Shown here: piece after piece, positions 27,401 to 34,248 of the stretch
Numbering within the stretch: position 1 is the first letter of the stretch
Layout of the letters: each line of letters begins with the position of its first letter
Assembly (NCBI GenBank): GCA_039028975.1
Contig: JBCCHB010000045.1
Span: 38,469 to 102,468 of the forward strand
DNA length: 64,000 nucleotides
Reading direction: 5' to 3'
DNA from: JAHBNG01 sp039028975
Lineage (GTDB): Bacteria > Chloroflexota > Anaerolineae > Caldilineales > Caldilineaceae
Position numbers and translations under genes: made by a program
Notes under the pieces: generated by a model
Database searches by the model: none
What the model saw: only the letters and a program-made list of their open reading frames with translations
Told to the model about the DNA's origin: nothing

Positions 27401-28969
27401 TCTAACCAGAGCAACTTGGTGGGCGATAGCGTTACGCTGAGCGCCAGTGCCAGCGATCCGGAAGAGGACACGTTAACATTCAGCGCCACAGGTCTACCGG
27501 CGGGGCTGACCCTGAATAGTGGCAGCGGCCAAATCTCAGGGGCGCTAGCCACTGCTGAAGTTGCAAACGTGGTGATAACGGTAGATGATGGCAACGGCGG
27601 CACGGATAGCACGAGCTTCACCTGGATGGTAGAAGCACCAAGTGTTCAATGCATTGGTCTGATTCAGGAGGCTGAAGACGCCCAACTGGCCGGTGATTTT
27701 GTGATCGGTGTGGACAGCGCAGCCAGCAATGGCCAGTTCATTCGGGTGCCAAGCGGCAGTGGCAATCAGTGGAATGGGCCTAGCGAGGATCGCGCCGATT
27801 TCTGCTTTAATGTTCCAACAGATGGCACCTATCGGCTAGTTGGTACTATCTTTGCCAAGAATGGAGGCGACAACTCTTTCTACGTCATGGTTGATAATCA
27901 GCCTACGAATGGATACCTCTGGGATACGGCCATTGATAGTGCGAATTTCATTACCGATTATGCCAATCAACGCGGCGGTGCTGATCCGCTAGAATTTACC
28001 TTAACGGCCGGAAATCATACCGTTGCTGTTTTCAATCGCGAGGCGGGCACCATTCTAGATAAACTGGAGCTAGAACCTGTGAATGTGGACCCTCCTGCCA
28101 CTTGTGGTGGTCTCGAAATTGAAGCAGAAGATGGGACCTTAAGCGGTAGTTTCATTACCGGCAACGATGCCAGTGCCAGTGGTGGCCAATATGTCCATCT
28201 TCCCAATCAGATCGGCAACAATCAGAATGGTACCGGTTCGGCAGATAAAGGTGTCTACTGCTTTACGGTACCAACCAATGGCACCTATCTCTTGGAGGGC
28301 ACCGTCTTCGCCAACGGTGGTGGCAACAACTCATTCTTTGTGACGGTGAATGATGCACCAACTGCAGGCTACATCTGGGATACTGCCATCGACTCCAGCA
28401 ATTACATTCAGGACTATATTAATGCCCGAGGTGTAGCCGACCCACTCCAGCTGAACTTGACTGCCGGAGAGCATACTATCACTATTTACCCCCGAGAAGA
28501 TGGTACTCGGCTCGACAAGCTAACGCTGATCGATATGGCTACTGTGGCCTTCCAAGCTGGAATCGGTTCAGTGGCTGACGAGGATCAGAGCAGCCGAATC
28601 TTTGGTACGGTTTGGGTTCCATCCACAGTACAGTCTGAGCCCAAATTGACCAATCTAAAAATTACGGCTGTAGACAAACATTCTGGTGTCATTGTTGCAG
28701 AGGCGGCGACTAGCCACATTGGCAAATACTTCATTGAGAACCTGCCAGCAGGTACCTATCAAGTTCAGCTTGAGATCAGGTTGGCTGACGGCTCTAGCAA
28801 TGTACAATCGAAGAGTGTAACTGTCGGTGAGGGAGGAATGGCCGAAGCATCCTTTGAGCGCTTCCCAGAGAGTAGCAGTAAGGAGGTACCTGATGATGTA
28901 CCTGATGCTGTACCTGATAATGTACAAGGCGCGGGAATACGCATCTTTATTCCAATTGTAAGCCAATAA
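21497..28969 (+). CDS. Giant secreted multidomain protein: ricin-type, propellers, di-haem cytochrome, PA14, CBM6-like
   Basis: A 2490-residue exported protein. Order: signal peptide (1-38); ricin-type beta-trefoil (about 48-185, QRWHLEDL and QKWILSS); LVIVD-like propeller (252-535); Big_5 Ig-like (542-648); PKD (662-743); YVTN-like propeller (748-1078); a di-haem cytochrome peroxidase-like domain (1095-1341) with haem sites CAVCH at 1124-1128 and CVACH at 1254-1258; a He_PIG Ig-like domain; two PA14 domains (about 1445-1600 and 1704-1862) separated by a cadherin-like domain; two He_PIG domains; two CBM6-like domains (about 2050-2195 and 2200-2345); a carboxypeptidase-regulatory-like fold; and a C-terminus RIFIPIVSQ. 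It is likely a surface protein that binds carbohydrate and carries redox haems. The substrate is unknown. Confidence 0.9.
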   Translation: MYHMNIQKSINHSVSLFLSIFFLLYIAVIIEPSPAMAQGTCAALPTNAYYEITAKHSGQVLTVSGASQSEGAQVIQMPDTSGTEQRWHLEDLYNGDYQVFARHSGRALSIFSFSYNDGAAAEQANPSNNSNDDWCFQDTGGGEYNIVVRHSGKALTVENGSLANGADVVQMPLDPNADHQKWILSSLPPEGPGSGLGNLSYGQGQVSRTTKLMLDFPVNAGNPYGINNGVMTNGHLVGVFAPDHGSGFGGLDVYNVSDPHLPQLVGRVHDTTGLTSRFRETHSIGTANFNGGNYVIFNNCCGLEIWDIQNPQNPSRTGFIDLPELGFGNYSNNAWQLFVQAPYVYVGGAEKGLYVVDISTPTAPQLIKWLPISATGGFRIGPVFALGNRLIISSMGFPSVDGFSILDIDDPTDPQLIFSLPTVPEYYTICTNGTLLAFANTSNSVQHIYDISGDNATLLSNQIVLNDPQYCAFQDQYIFWGAETIFKVDITDPTNPILVDEMGFNVFFPDHSQVAPMGNIVWAGNDHGTGNGFIVHQAAPDTTPPSIYTVNPADNDTGVSRCSPIGIAFSDYIDLETVDNQSFIVRPVGGQAVSGLYSSMGSMVNFVPDTLLQPSTTYEIVLPSGGIKDIMGNGLNGPVSTTFTTAQNSGCDSETNPPLTATLDPISPHTVNSSVGFAVNVVNNTNPNPEVSWDFGDGNSTGFSTSTTTNHTYSAPGHYQLIATVRDGTIETTATALVTIHYPITSQQPTRSRVVAHSGTTIFVVNQDNDTLTAISESSLQKQWEVATGDQPRSVAIAPDGDLWVANELSDTVTIHSSANGAILSTITLDYGSGPFGIVFSPDGASAYLSLYGAEEVIKLNLAGSVIGQQAVATPRGIALSADSNRLLVTRFISPDTGGEVVELNSSTMNVVRTFNMAPDTTTQDSDSAARGIANYLHSVTIAPDGLDAWVGAKKDNIFRGTVRDGQPLTFETTVRALSAELDLVGNSERLSGRIDYDNMALPGGIAFTPLGDYAFVALEGNNVVSIRDRFTGVQVGELVVGNAPDDLVLSPDGSQLYIHNFLSRSVTVYDVTGFRDSTNFTQVLLGTIDTVSNEQLSAQVLQGKQIFYSAADPRMTNQGYISCAVCHIDGGHDGRTWDLTQLGEGFRNTIDLNGRSGMGHGLLHWSGNFDEVQDFENQIRDLQGGVGFMTTADFNATQDPLGSPKSGLSAELDALAAYVSSLGDSGRSPYRSAGGALTSQGTVGRTVFENNDCVACHLGDGYTDSFLTLLHDIGTIQPTSGNRLGGPLTGLDTPTLRGLWESGPYLHDGSAATLADAVNAHSGVSFSGSEMNQLVAFLQQIDESEPAPSAPQNNAPTITDPGDQTSTTFDTINLSITATDPDSDPLTFSATGLPAGLNMDTNTGLISGIANPAGTFNVTISVNDGNGGTDSANFVWTISGVTGQILWELWNTNYGLTLDTLRNDPDFPQTPAQSGYLASFASAVNQGDTFGQRISGLVYPPITGQYTFWIASDDQGELWLSTDSSLANLALIANVVDYTLSPTEWFKYAEQQSAPITLQAGQGYYIEALAQEGASGDHLAVAWQIPGGSLEVIDGQYLTPPPNNLPVARADSVTLLTDTSKDINVLFNDTDADGDTLSVESVTQPANGIVSINGNQTIQYIPNPSFIGSDSFDYTVDDGKNGQSTATVTVIVSDTAPPAFGPTGEILWERWDTAFGIVLDILRNDPDFPDSPDQSANISSFSSAINQGENFGQRIHGLIYPPITGQYIFWIASDDQGELWLSSDETSDNLSLIANVIDYTLSPNEWGKYPEQQSALITLQAGQAYYIDALAQEGGGGDHLTVAWQIPGDALRLIDGQYLSPPVAPPTNQPPTLVDPGNQSGTAGQAAALTLSASDPEGDTLTFSATGLPAGLTLDTISGQISGTPTTAEVAGVVITVDDGNGGTDSTSFTWTISDPPQNQPPTIVSISNQSNLVGDSVTLSASASDPEEDTLTFSATGLPAGLTLNSGSGQISGALATAEVANVVITVDDGNGGTDSTSFTWMVEAPSVQCIGLIQEAEDAQLAGDFVIGVDSAASNGQFIRVPSGSGNQWNGPSEDRADFCFNVPTDGTYRLVGTIFAKNGGDNSFYVMVDNQPTNGYLWDTAIDSANFITDYANQRGGADPLEFTLTAGNHTVAVFNREAGTILDKLELEPVNVDPPATCGGLEIEAEDGTLSGSFITGNDASASGGQYVHLPNQIGNNQNGTGSADKGVYCFTVPTNGTYLLEGTVFANGGGNNSFFVTVNDAPTAGYIWDTAIDSSNYIQDYINARGVADPLQLNLTAGEHTITIYPREDGTRLDKLTLIDMATVAFQAGIGSVADEDQSSRIFGTVWVPSTVQSEPKLTNLKITAVDKHSGVIVAEAATSHIGKYFIENLPAGTYQVQLEIRLADGSSNVQSKSVTVGEGGMAEASFERFPESSSKEVPDDVPDAVPDNVQGAGIRIFIPIVSQ

Positions 28970-29002
28970 AGCCGGATTCTTTCGCAAAAGAAGGTATCTC
29001 TT

Positions 29003-29044
29003 AAACCAAAAGGCCCATCGAAACACCGATGGGCCTTTTGGTTT
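29003..29044 (+). terminator. Rho-independent terminator of the giant protein gene
   Basis: AAACCAAAAGGCCCATCG pairs perfectly with CGATGGGCCTTTTGGTTT around a short loop. It lies 34 bases after the stop codon. Confidence 0.9.
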
Positions 29045-29111
29045 GTCAGCGGCTACTCGCATCTCATTGACACCACGTATGCTGTAGCCGATTTGAAAAG
29101 AGTAGTTTTTC

Positions 29112-29205
29112 ATATACTTCGCCAGAAAAGTCTTGTCTTGGCTTTCGTCCAATCTACTCTGGAGATTTCCGAAAAAGGAGGACAGAACTTTTCTAGCTAT
29201 CTATA
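29112..29205. repeat. Family B palindromic element, copy B3
   Basis: Left end GCCAGAAAAGTCTTGTC, inner CGTCCAATCTACTCTGGAGA, right end GACAGAACTTTTCTAGC. It matches the reverse complement of B1 along its whole length. Confidence 0.85.
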
Positions 29206-29321
29206 CGTACGCTGAGCGTAGCCCAAACAACTCATTTCCGCAGGTGCCAGATTTGGCTCTGTTGGTACGATTTGGCACAATAGCGAAGAGTTTACCCTTT
29301 AGTAAAGGCTTATTATCGCAC

Positions 29322-30245
29322 ATGCTGAAATTTTTTGCTGTTGTATCCAATCAAGCGTCTGATTTTGTATCAGATCTGATTGATTCAGCGACCTTCAAAT
29401 CATTTACTCTGCTTGTTCTCGCTTTGGTATTAGGACTTTGGCTATACCAAGAACCCCAATCCAGCCACATGCGCGCACCTGAACATCCTGAAGACGCTGT
29501 ATCCTGGACTCTATTTGGAAGGGCGAAGGCCATTAGCATGTGGCAGGAAGAATCGCCGCTTGTCTCACCAATACCGTCGCCCGATGGAGAGAACAGAAAA
29601 ACGGAAACCATACCCAATCCAGATGGGAATGAGCCTGACCTCCTAGCTGGTGAATCACCATTAGAAACGCCTCAAAGTGAGGCGACTGATGCAAATTTAG
29701 TGCCAACAGAAGAACCGACCTCCGATCCGCCTACTCCTACGTGGACAGCGACCCTAATACCAACCTTTACGCCAACACCGACTGTAACGGTTACGCTGAT
29801 GCCTACTGACACACCTAGTCCAACCGTGACGCCAAGCGGCCCTGAACCACTAACTGGAACAGCAGTGATTACCTCTTCCTTGCCTATCATAACGGCTACA
29901 CTTACCAATACGGTTGCGACGACTGAAACAGTCAAAAGTACAGGTACAGCGATTCCTTCGGTAGACACCGCTATAGACGATAGCGCAGATTCTGGTGAGC
30001 CAGTAGATGAATTGTCAGTCTCGTCGGATGTAGCGTCTGATTCAATGCTAGTCAGCGAAGGGGTTCTAGAACGCGAGGCGTCATTGGCCGCATTGAGTGT
30101 GCCTTTTGATGGGCTACTGCAGGTTGAGAGCCTAATTCTAAGTCTGCTCTGCTTGATCTTTTTGAGTATTAATGGGCTTGGCTTAACGGCCCTTGTCGTT
30201 ACACTCTTTTACGTGCGTTCACGCCGAGAACCAATGGGGTCCTAA
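29322..30245 (+). CDS. Membrane-anchored protein with Thr/Pro-rich extracytoplasmic region
   Basis: Hydrophobic segment near residues 26-41 of this start (LLVLALVLGLWLY), a long low-complexity region rich in Thr, Pro, Ser and Asp/Glu, with PTPTWTATLIPTFTPTPTV at its centre, then a second membrane segment (LILSLLCLIFLSINGLGLTA) and a positively charged tail RSRREP. Both ends are therefore likely inside and the middle outside. TPTP linkers of this sort are common in Chloroflexota surface proteins. A longer frame to 29133 exists, but its first part is read through family B element B3, so I start at the ATG at 29322. Function unknown; a spacer or wall-associated anchor is possible. Confidence 0.65.
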   Translation: MLKFFAVVSNQASDFVSDLIDSATFKSFTLLVLALVLGLWLYQEPQSSHMRAPEHPEDAVSWTLFGRAKAISMWQEESPLVSPIPSPDGENRKTETIPNPDGNEPDLLAGESPLETPQSEATDANLVPTEEPTSDPPTPTWTATLIPTFTPTPTVTVTLMPTDTPSPTVTPSGPEPLTGTAVITSSLPIITATLTNTVATTETVKSTGTAIPSVDTAIDDSADSGEPVDELSVSSDVASDSMLVSEGVLEREASLAALSVPFDGLLQVESLILSLLCLIFLSINGLGLTALVVTLFYVRSRREPMGS

Positions 30246-30278
30246 CCAGATGGTTGAATAGTTGCATAGATAATTCAC

Positions 30279-30668
30279 TTAGGCAACAAGCTCGCGGATG
30301 TTTTTATGGCTGAACCAAAGCGTATAGCCATCCGGATCTTGTAGACAGAATTCACGAGTACCACCTTGGCTGGCCTGCAGGGCAGATGGCTCGTAACCCT
30401 TTACTTGGAGTGCTTTGTAGAGCGAGTCAATGTCTTCAGGGTAGATGAAAAAGATGCTGCCATTGGTGGCAACCCAGGTCTCGTGGAAACTTTCCGAATT
30501 GTTAGAAAGCATAAGCCGAATTGGACCTGAGCTTAAAAGCGCCCAATCAATCTGACCATTCCAGATCAGCTTATCTTCAATTGTAAAGCCAAGTGCATCG
30601 GCATAGAATTCAATAGAGTGCTCAACATTTTTTACGTCCAGCAGGGGAATCAAAGTGTTAAATTTCAT
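30279..30668 (-). CDS. VOC-superfamily (glyoxalase/bleomycin resistance-like) protein
   Basis: A 129-residue single-module protein. It begins KFNTLIPLLDVKNVEHSIEFY and ends EFCLQDPDGYTLWFSH, the first and last strands of a VOC fold. The pattern is that of the dimeric glyoxalase/dioxygenase/antibiotic-binding group. The substrate cannot be inferred. It stands alone on the minus strand between two plus-strand genes. Confidence 0.82.
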   Translation of the reverse strand: MKFNTLIPLLDVKNVEHSIEFYADALGFTIEDKLIWNGQIDWALLSSGPIRLMLSNNSESFHETWVATNGSIFFIYPEDIDSLYKALQVKGYEPSALQASQGGTREFCLQDPDGYTLWFSHKNIRELVA

Positions 30669-30953
30669 AATGCTATTCCTGATAGATCTTTCCTCTTATC
30701 AGACAACTGCTGATAGGTACGGCTGTTGGGTATACACATAGATATAATAATGAAAAGCCAGGGGAGAGAAAAGTGCCAAATGGATGAAAGCTGAATAGGC
30801 TTTTTCTGCACAGATAGTCAGATTCAAGTCGGTCTTTTGACTGGAGCGGGCGATAAATGTGGCTGCGACAAATGACGTGTTTGAAAACGGGGATTTTAGA
30901 AATGAAAATGAACTGAACTACTCATGCGAATCTATGAGCCTGATTGACAAACA

Positions 30954-30985
30954 GAAACCGCTCTCGCATCTGCAAGAGCGGTTTC
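30954..30985. other. Orphan hairpin in the gap upstream of the pyrK-like gene
   Basis: GAAACCGCTCT and AGAGCGGTTTC form an 11-bp perfect stem around CGCATCTGCA. No gene ends nearby on either strand. It may be part of a leader of the pyrK-like gene or an isolated terminator. The rest of the 30669-31259 gap shows no supported gene. Confidence 0.6.
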
Positions 30986-31259
30986 TATACACACAGAGAG
31001 AAGGAGAAAACCTATTACTACTTAACCAATTCTACCCACTCATAGGATATCTAAAATACGGTGGCTTGTCGCCCGCCATATTACGTATATATCTACGCTC
31101 TTTGGCTGATATAATGCCTATATGCACGATTTCTGGAAGGCTTTACGTACGTTCTTTGTTAAGTGAGGCGAGTGCTCACCGGACGGGTAGTGACAAGATA
31201 TTTTTTACTACTATGATTTTTAGCTCCTCCCTAAATATTGAGCCATTACAAAGAATACA

Positions 31260-32069
31260 ATGATCAACATCCCGAAGGTTGCTACGATTACTCGGATTAT
31301 TCAGGAGAACTATCGCACGAAGACCATCGAGTTCGACGTATCCGTTGATGCTGTTCCCGGTCAATTTATCATGGTCTGGCTTCCACAATTTGATGAAAAG
31401 CCCTTTTCTCTCGTTCATGATGATCCGCTTACACTTATGGTTACCGCGGTGGGTCCATTTAGCCATTTGCTACATCAACGAAAGCTTGGAGATTCCGTTT
31501 GGATTCGTGGCCCTTTTGGGCGTGGCTTTCAATGGGGCCCTCAACAACGTTCTATTGCGCTTGTCGGTGGCGGGTATGGCGTAGCCCCTCTATATTGGTT
31601 GGCCCGGCAGGCAACTGGCGGCGCGTCTGATGTCAAACTTGATAACATAGTATCGATTATTGGCGCTCGACATGCAAAAGATATTTTATATAGCGACAGA
31701 TTTTCCACTCTATACTCAGCTCCGTTTGTAAACAACCGCATGATAGCATCACGGCAAGATTCCAAGAATCTTACCGTTCCGGCGGTTCAGCTTCACATTA
31801 CAACGGAAGATGGCTCACGAGGAGTGCAAGGGCAAGTGACGGATATATTGGAGCCAATGTTGGCCCATGGGGACATTGATGGGATCTATGCTTGTGGTCC
31901 AGATGGCATGTTAGCAGCCATTGAAGAGCTAGCCGTGCGCTATCATGTGGCTGGGCAGCTAAGCTGGGAAGCGTATATGCGCTGCGCCGTGGGTATTTGT
32001 GGTGCTTGTGAACATTATGGACAAGTGCTCTGCATGGATGGTCCCGTATTGTCAGTGAATCGATCCTAA
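31260..32069 (+). CDS. Dihydroorotate dehydrogenase electron-transfer subunit-like (PyrK family) flavoprotein
   Basis: A 269-residue FNR-fold reductase with FAD motif EKPFSL at 46-51, NAD-binding GGGYGVAPLYWLA at 103-115, YACGPDGML at 210-218 and a C-terminal 2Fe-2S site: C242, C247, C250 and C258 (CAVGICGAC then C). In the usual family the site passes electrons from dihydroorotate dehydrogenase PyrD to NAD. No pyrD or other pyrimidine gene is next to it, so a partner elsewhere or another role is possible. Residues about 153-175, between the ILYSDRF and VQLHITTEDGS segments, have no counterpart in ordinary members. Their first part is coded by a family A repeat end (31711-31734). The start codon has no clear ribosome binding site. 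Confidence 0.88.
   Translation: MINIPKVATITRIIQENYRTKTIEFDVSVDAVPGQFIMVWLPQFDEKPFSLVHDDPLTLMVTAVGPFSHLLHQRKLGDSVWIRGPFGRGFQWGPQQRSIALVGGGYGVAPLYWLARQATGGASDVKLDNIVSIIGARHAKDILYSDRFSTLYSAPFVNNRMIASRQDSKNLTVPAVQLHITTEDGSRGVQGQVTDILEPMLAHGDIDGIYACGPDGMLAAIEELAVRYHVAGQLSWEAYMRCAVGICGACEHYGQVLCMDGPVLSVNRS
31711..31734. repeat. Family A element end inside the pyrK-like coding region
   Basis: TATACTCAGCTCCGTTTG then TAAAC matches the left end of copies A2, A6 and A8 almost base for base and is read in frame as YSAPFVN. No clear right end is visible downstream. Confidence 0.7.
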
Positions 32070-32210
32070 CTGATTTCTCAATTAACGTTTAAACTATATC
32101 AGTAGTTTTTCATGGTTTAAGATGCGCCACGAAGGATGAACATCGAACAAAGATTGGAAGATTGTGCAGATTCTTACTCTTTCTAATCTTTTCATCTTTG
32201 TTTATTTACA

Positions 32211-32268
32211 GGGCAGACTTCCATTCATCCAACTGCACCACGGAAGGATGGAAATTGAGTGCCTGCCC
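32211..32268. other. Imperfect long hairpin in the gap before the DUF368 gene
   Basis: GGGCAG with CTGCCC and TTCCAT-CATCC with GGATGGAA pair across a 17-base loop. It lies in the 32070-32492 gap, which has no other feature I can support. Possible leader or terminator. Confidence 0.4.
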
Positions 32269-32492
32269 TCTCGGGTAGATGCGTTTATATACAGGGGCAG
32301 TCCACAGCCGATTCGTCATCTGATCCTGAGTCGACTTGGTCCATATTGAGGACATTGCAAGCTACTGATTATTGACTAACTTCAGGAGTTCACGAAAGTC
32401 ATGAAACCAATCCAGCTAGAGAACCACACATGGGTATGCTAGCTGCTTACAAAATTGTAATCTACTGAACTTTATTGACGAGGTAATTTTTT

Positions 32493-33536
32493 ATGTCTAC
32501 ATTGCAAAGTAATGCGACCCATTCGGTCGATGAGCAAATTGGCTCCCGTACGATTTGGGGGTATCTGATTTTAGTTGCCAAAGGGTTTTGTATGGGCTGT
32601 GCCGATGTTGTCCCAGGTGTTTCTGGTGGGACAATGGCCTTCATTTTGGGCATTTACGAGGAGCTTTTGAGTAGTATCCGTATGGTAGGACGTCCTCAAT
32701 TTATTCAAGCCGTCCTAGGCTTTCGCGTTAAAGATGCTGTACAAATCATCAATTTGCCGTTTCTAATTGCCATTATTGTTGGTATTCTTATTGCAATCCT
32801 TACGCTGGCGCCGGGGCTTGAATGGCTGCTAGAGAACGAACCTGTTTTGTTGTGGAGCTTCTTTTTTGGGCTGGTCATTGCATCGATTCTGTCCGTCAGT
32901 CGCCGAGTTACAACATGGACACCGATACTGTGGGGAATGCTGGTTGTGGGTGCAGTGTTGGCGTGGCTTTTGGTCGGTCTAACGCCAACTCAGACGCCAG
33001 AAAGTTGGTGGTTTTTAATGCTCAGTGGTGCCATTGCCATCTGTGCTATGATTCTGCCAGGTGTGTCAGGCTCGTTTATTTTGGTCCTGATGAGTAAATA
33101 TCAATTCTTTATTGAAGCAGTCAATAGTAGGGATCTAATCAGTTTAGCCTTGGCCGGTATTGGTGCTTTGGTTGGATTGGTCTCATTTGCCCAAATTTTG
33201 AGCTGGCTCTTTAAACGTTATCATGATATGACGGTTGCGCTACTCATTGGTTTGATGGTTGGCAGTCTGCGCAAAATTTGGCCCTGGAAAGAGGTGCTAG
33301 AAACGATGACTGATCGACATGGCAAGTTGATTCCAATTGTAGAGCAGAATGTGCTGCCGATTTCGACTAAAGGTACTTTTAGTATTGAAAACCTAACGAA
33401 TGGCTCTTTCCAAGTAGAATTCATCGCTAGTGTTGGCAGCAGTGTTGGCAATATGGAAATACTCTATGCTGTGGGCTTGGCTATTTTAGGATTCGTCCTG
33501 GTTATGCTTCTAGAACGGTTGGGAAATGCCAATTAA
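32493..33536 (+). CDS. popT: DUF368-family polyprenyl-phosphate translocase (PopT type)
   Basis: A 347-residue polytopic membrane protein. Near the N-terminus it has the signature KGFCMGCADVVPGVSGGTMA, repeated in part at ILPGVSGSFILVLMSKY in the second half, as is usual for this inverted-repeat fold. DUF368 proteins have been shown to flip undecaprenyl phosphate back across the membrane for reuse in cell wall synthesis. It overlaps the start of the next gene by 11 bp, so the two are translationally coupled. The family call is firm; PopT function in this organism is inferred from the family. Confidence 0.88.
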   Translation: MSTLQSNATHSVDEQIGSRTIWGYLILVAKGFCMGCADVVPGVSGGTMAFILGIYEELLSSIRMVGRPQFIQAVLGFRVKDAVQIINLPFLIAIIVGILIAILTLAPGLEWLLENEPVLLWSFFFGLVIASILSVSRRVTTWTPILWGMLVVGAVLAWLLVGLTPTQTPESWWFLMLSGAIAICAMILPGVSGSFILVLMSKYQFFIEAVNSRDLISLALAGIGALVGLVSFAQILSWLFKRYHDMTVALLIGLMVGSLRKIWPWKEVLETMTDRHGKLIPIVEQNVLPISTKGTFSIENLTNGSFQVEFIASVGSSVGNMEILYAVGLAILGFVLVMLLERLGNAN

Positions 33537-34194
33537 CGTTCAAGTTGGTCGACCGATTGGGGCTGTCATTGCTGCTGCTGGTCAAAGTCGGCGTATGGGA
33601 CAACCAAAGCAGCTTTTGCCCTGGGGTGAACGGACGGTCATTGAGGCAGTTGTAGAAAAACTGGAGGCAGCAGGGGTCTCCCCTATCGTCTGCGTTGTGG
33701 GACGGCGAGGAGCAGAAATTGAACAGGCGCTTGCGACTACCTCCGCTTACGTAATCCATAATTCACTGTATAAGAGTACAGAGATGCTCTACTCTTTTCA
33801 GATGGGTATCGCATATCTTGGAGAATTGATTGCGGCCCCATCTTCACCTTCAACTGATTCAGGGAGGATAGATCCTGAGCTGACCGGAACGCTACTTTCT
33901 TTGGGCGATCAACCCCACATTCCCCTCTCTATTCTAAGGCAGATCTGCACCCAGATTCAGAAGGTGCCAGAGAAAATTGTCATTCCTAGCCACCAAATGC
34001 GACGGGGGCATCCGTTCTTTATTCCACGTATGCTTTGGCCCCAAGTCACTTCATTGGGGCAAGAAGAGAGTTTACGCTCTCTTCTCCAAACTCACACTGA
34101 GCTCATCGAATATGTTAATCTGAATAGCGATGCCATACTCGCTGACATGGACACGCCAGAAGATTATGCAGTCCTTCTTGAGCGCTGGTTATAG
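33526..34194 (+). CDS. MobA/MocA-like NTP-transferase (molybdenum cofactor nucleotidyltransferase type)
   Basis: The N-terminal nucleotide-binding motif is GAVIAAAGQSRRMGQPKQLL (residues 8-27), followed by LGDQP (metal and base binding) near residue 126 and VIPSHQMRRGHPFFIPR near 154. This is the MocA/YgfJ group that attaches CMP or GMP to molybdopterin for xanthine dehydrogenase-like enzymes. Near the end come DMDTPEDY, typical of the group. It is coupled to the DUF368 gene by an 11-bp overlap. No molybdoenzyme gene lies in the window, so the acceptor is unknown. Confidence 0.88.
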   Translation: MPINVQVGRPIGAVIAAAGQSRRMGQPKQLLPWGERTVIEAVVEKLEAAGVSPIVCVVGRRGAEIEQALATTSAYVIHNSLYKSTEMLYSFQMGIAYLGELIAAPSSPSTDSGRIDPELTGTLLSLGDQPHIPLSILRQICTQIQKVPEKIVIPSHQMRRGHPFFIPRMLWPQVTSLGQEESLRSLLQTHTELIEYVNLNSDAILADMDTPEDYAVLLERWL

Positions 34195-34248
34195 ATAACT
34201 TATTTTTGCTCCTCTTGATTAGATAAGCCTAATGTGAAGAGTCTGTAC

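Noticed and set aside
28655..29152. 165-residue minus-strand frame overlapping the end of the giant protein
   Set aside because: It is an antisense shadow of the real gene and crosses its terminator and element B3.
30859..31263. 134-residue plus-strand open frame upstream of the pyrK-like gene
   Set aside because: A perfect hairpin (30954-30985) lies inside it, the composition is that of non-coding DNA, it has no ribosome binding site and no recognisable protein similarity.
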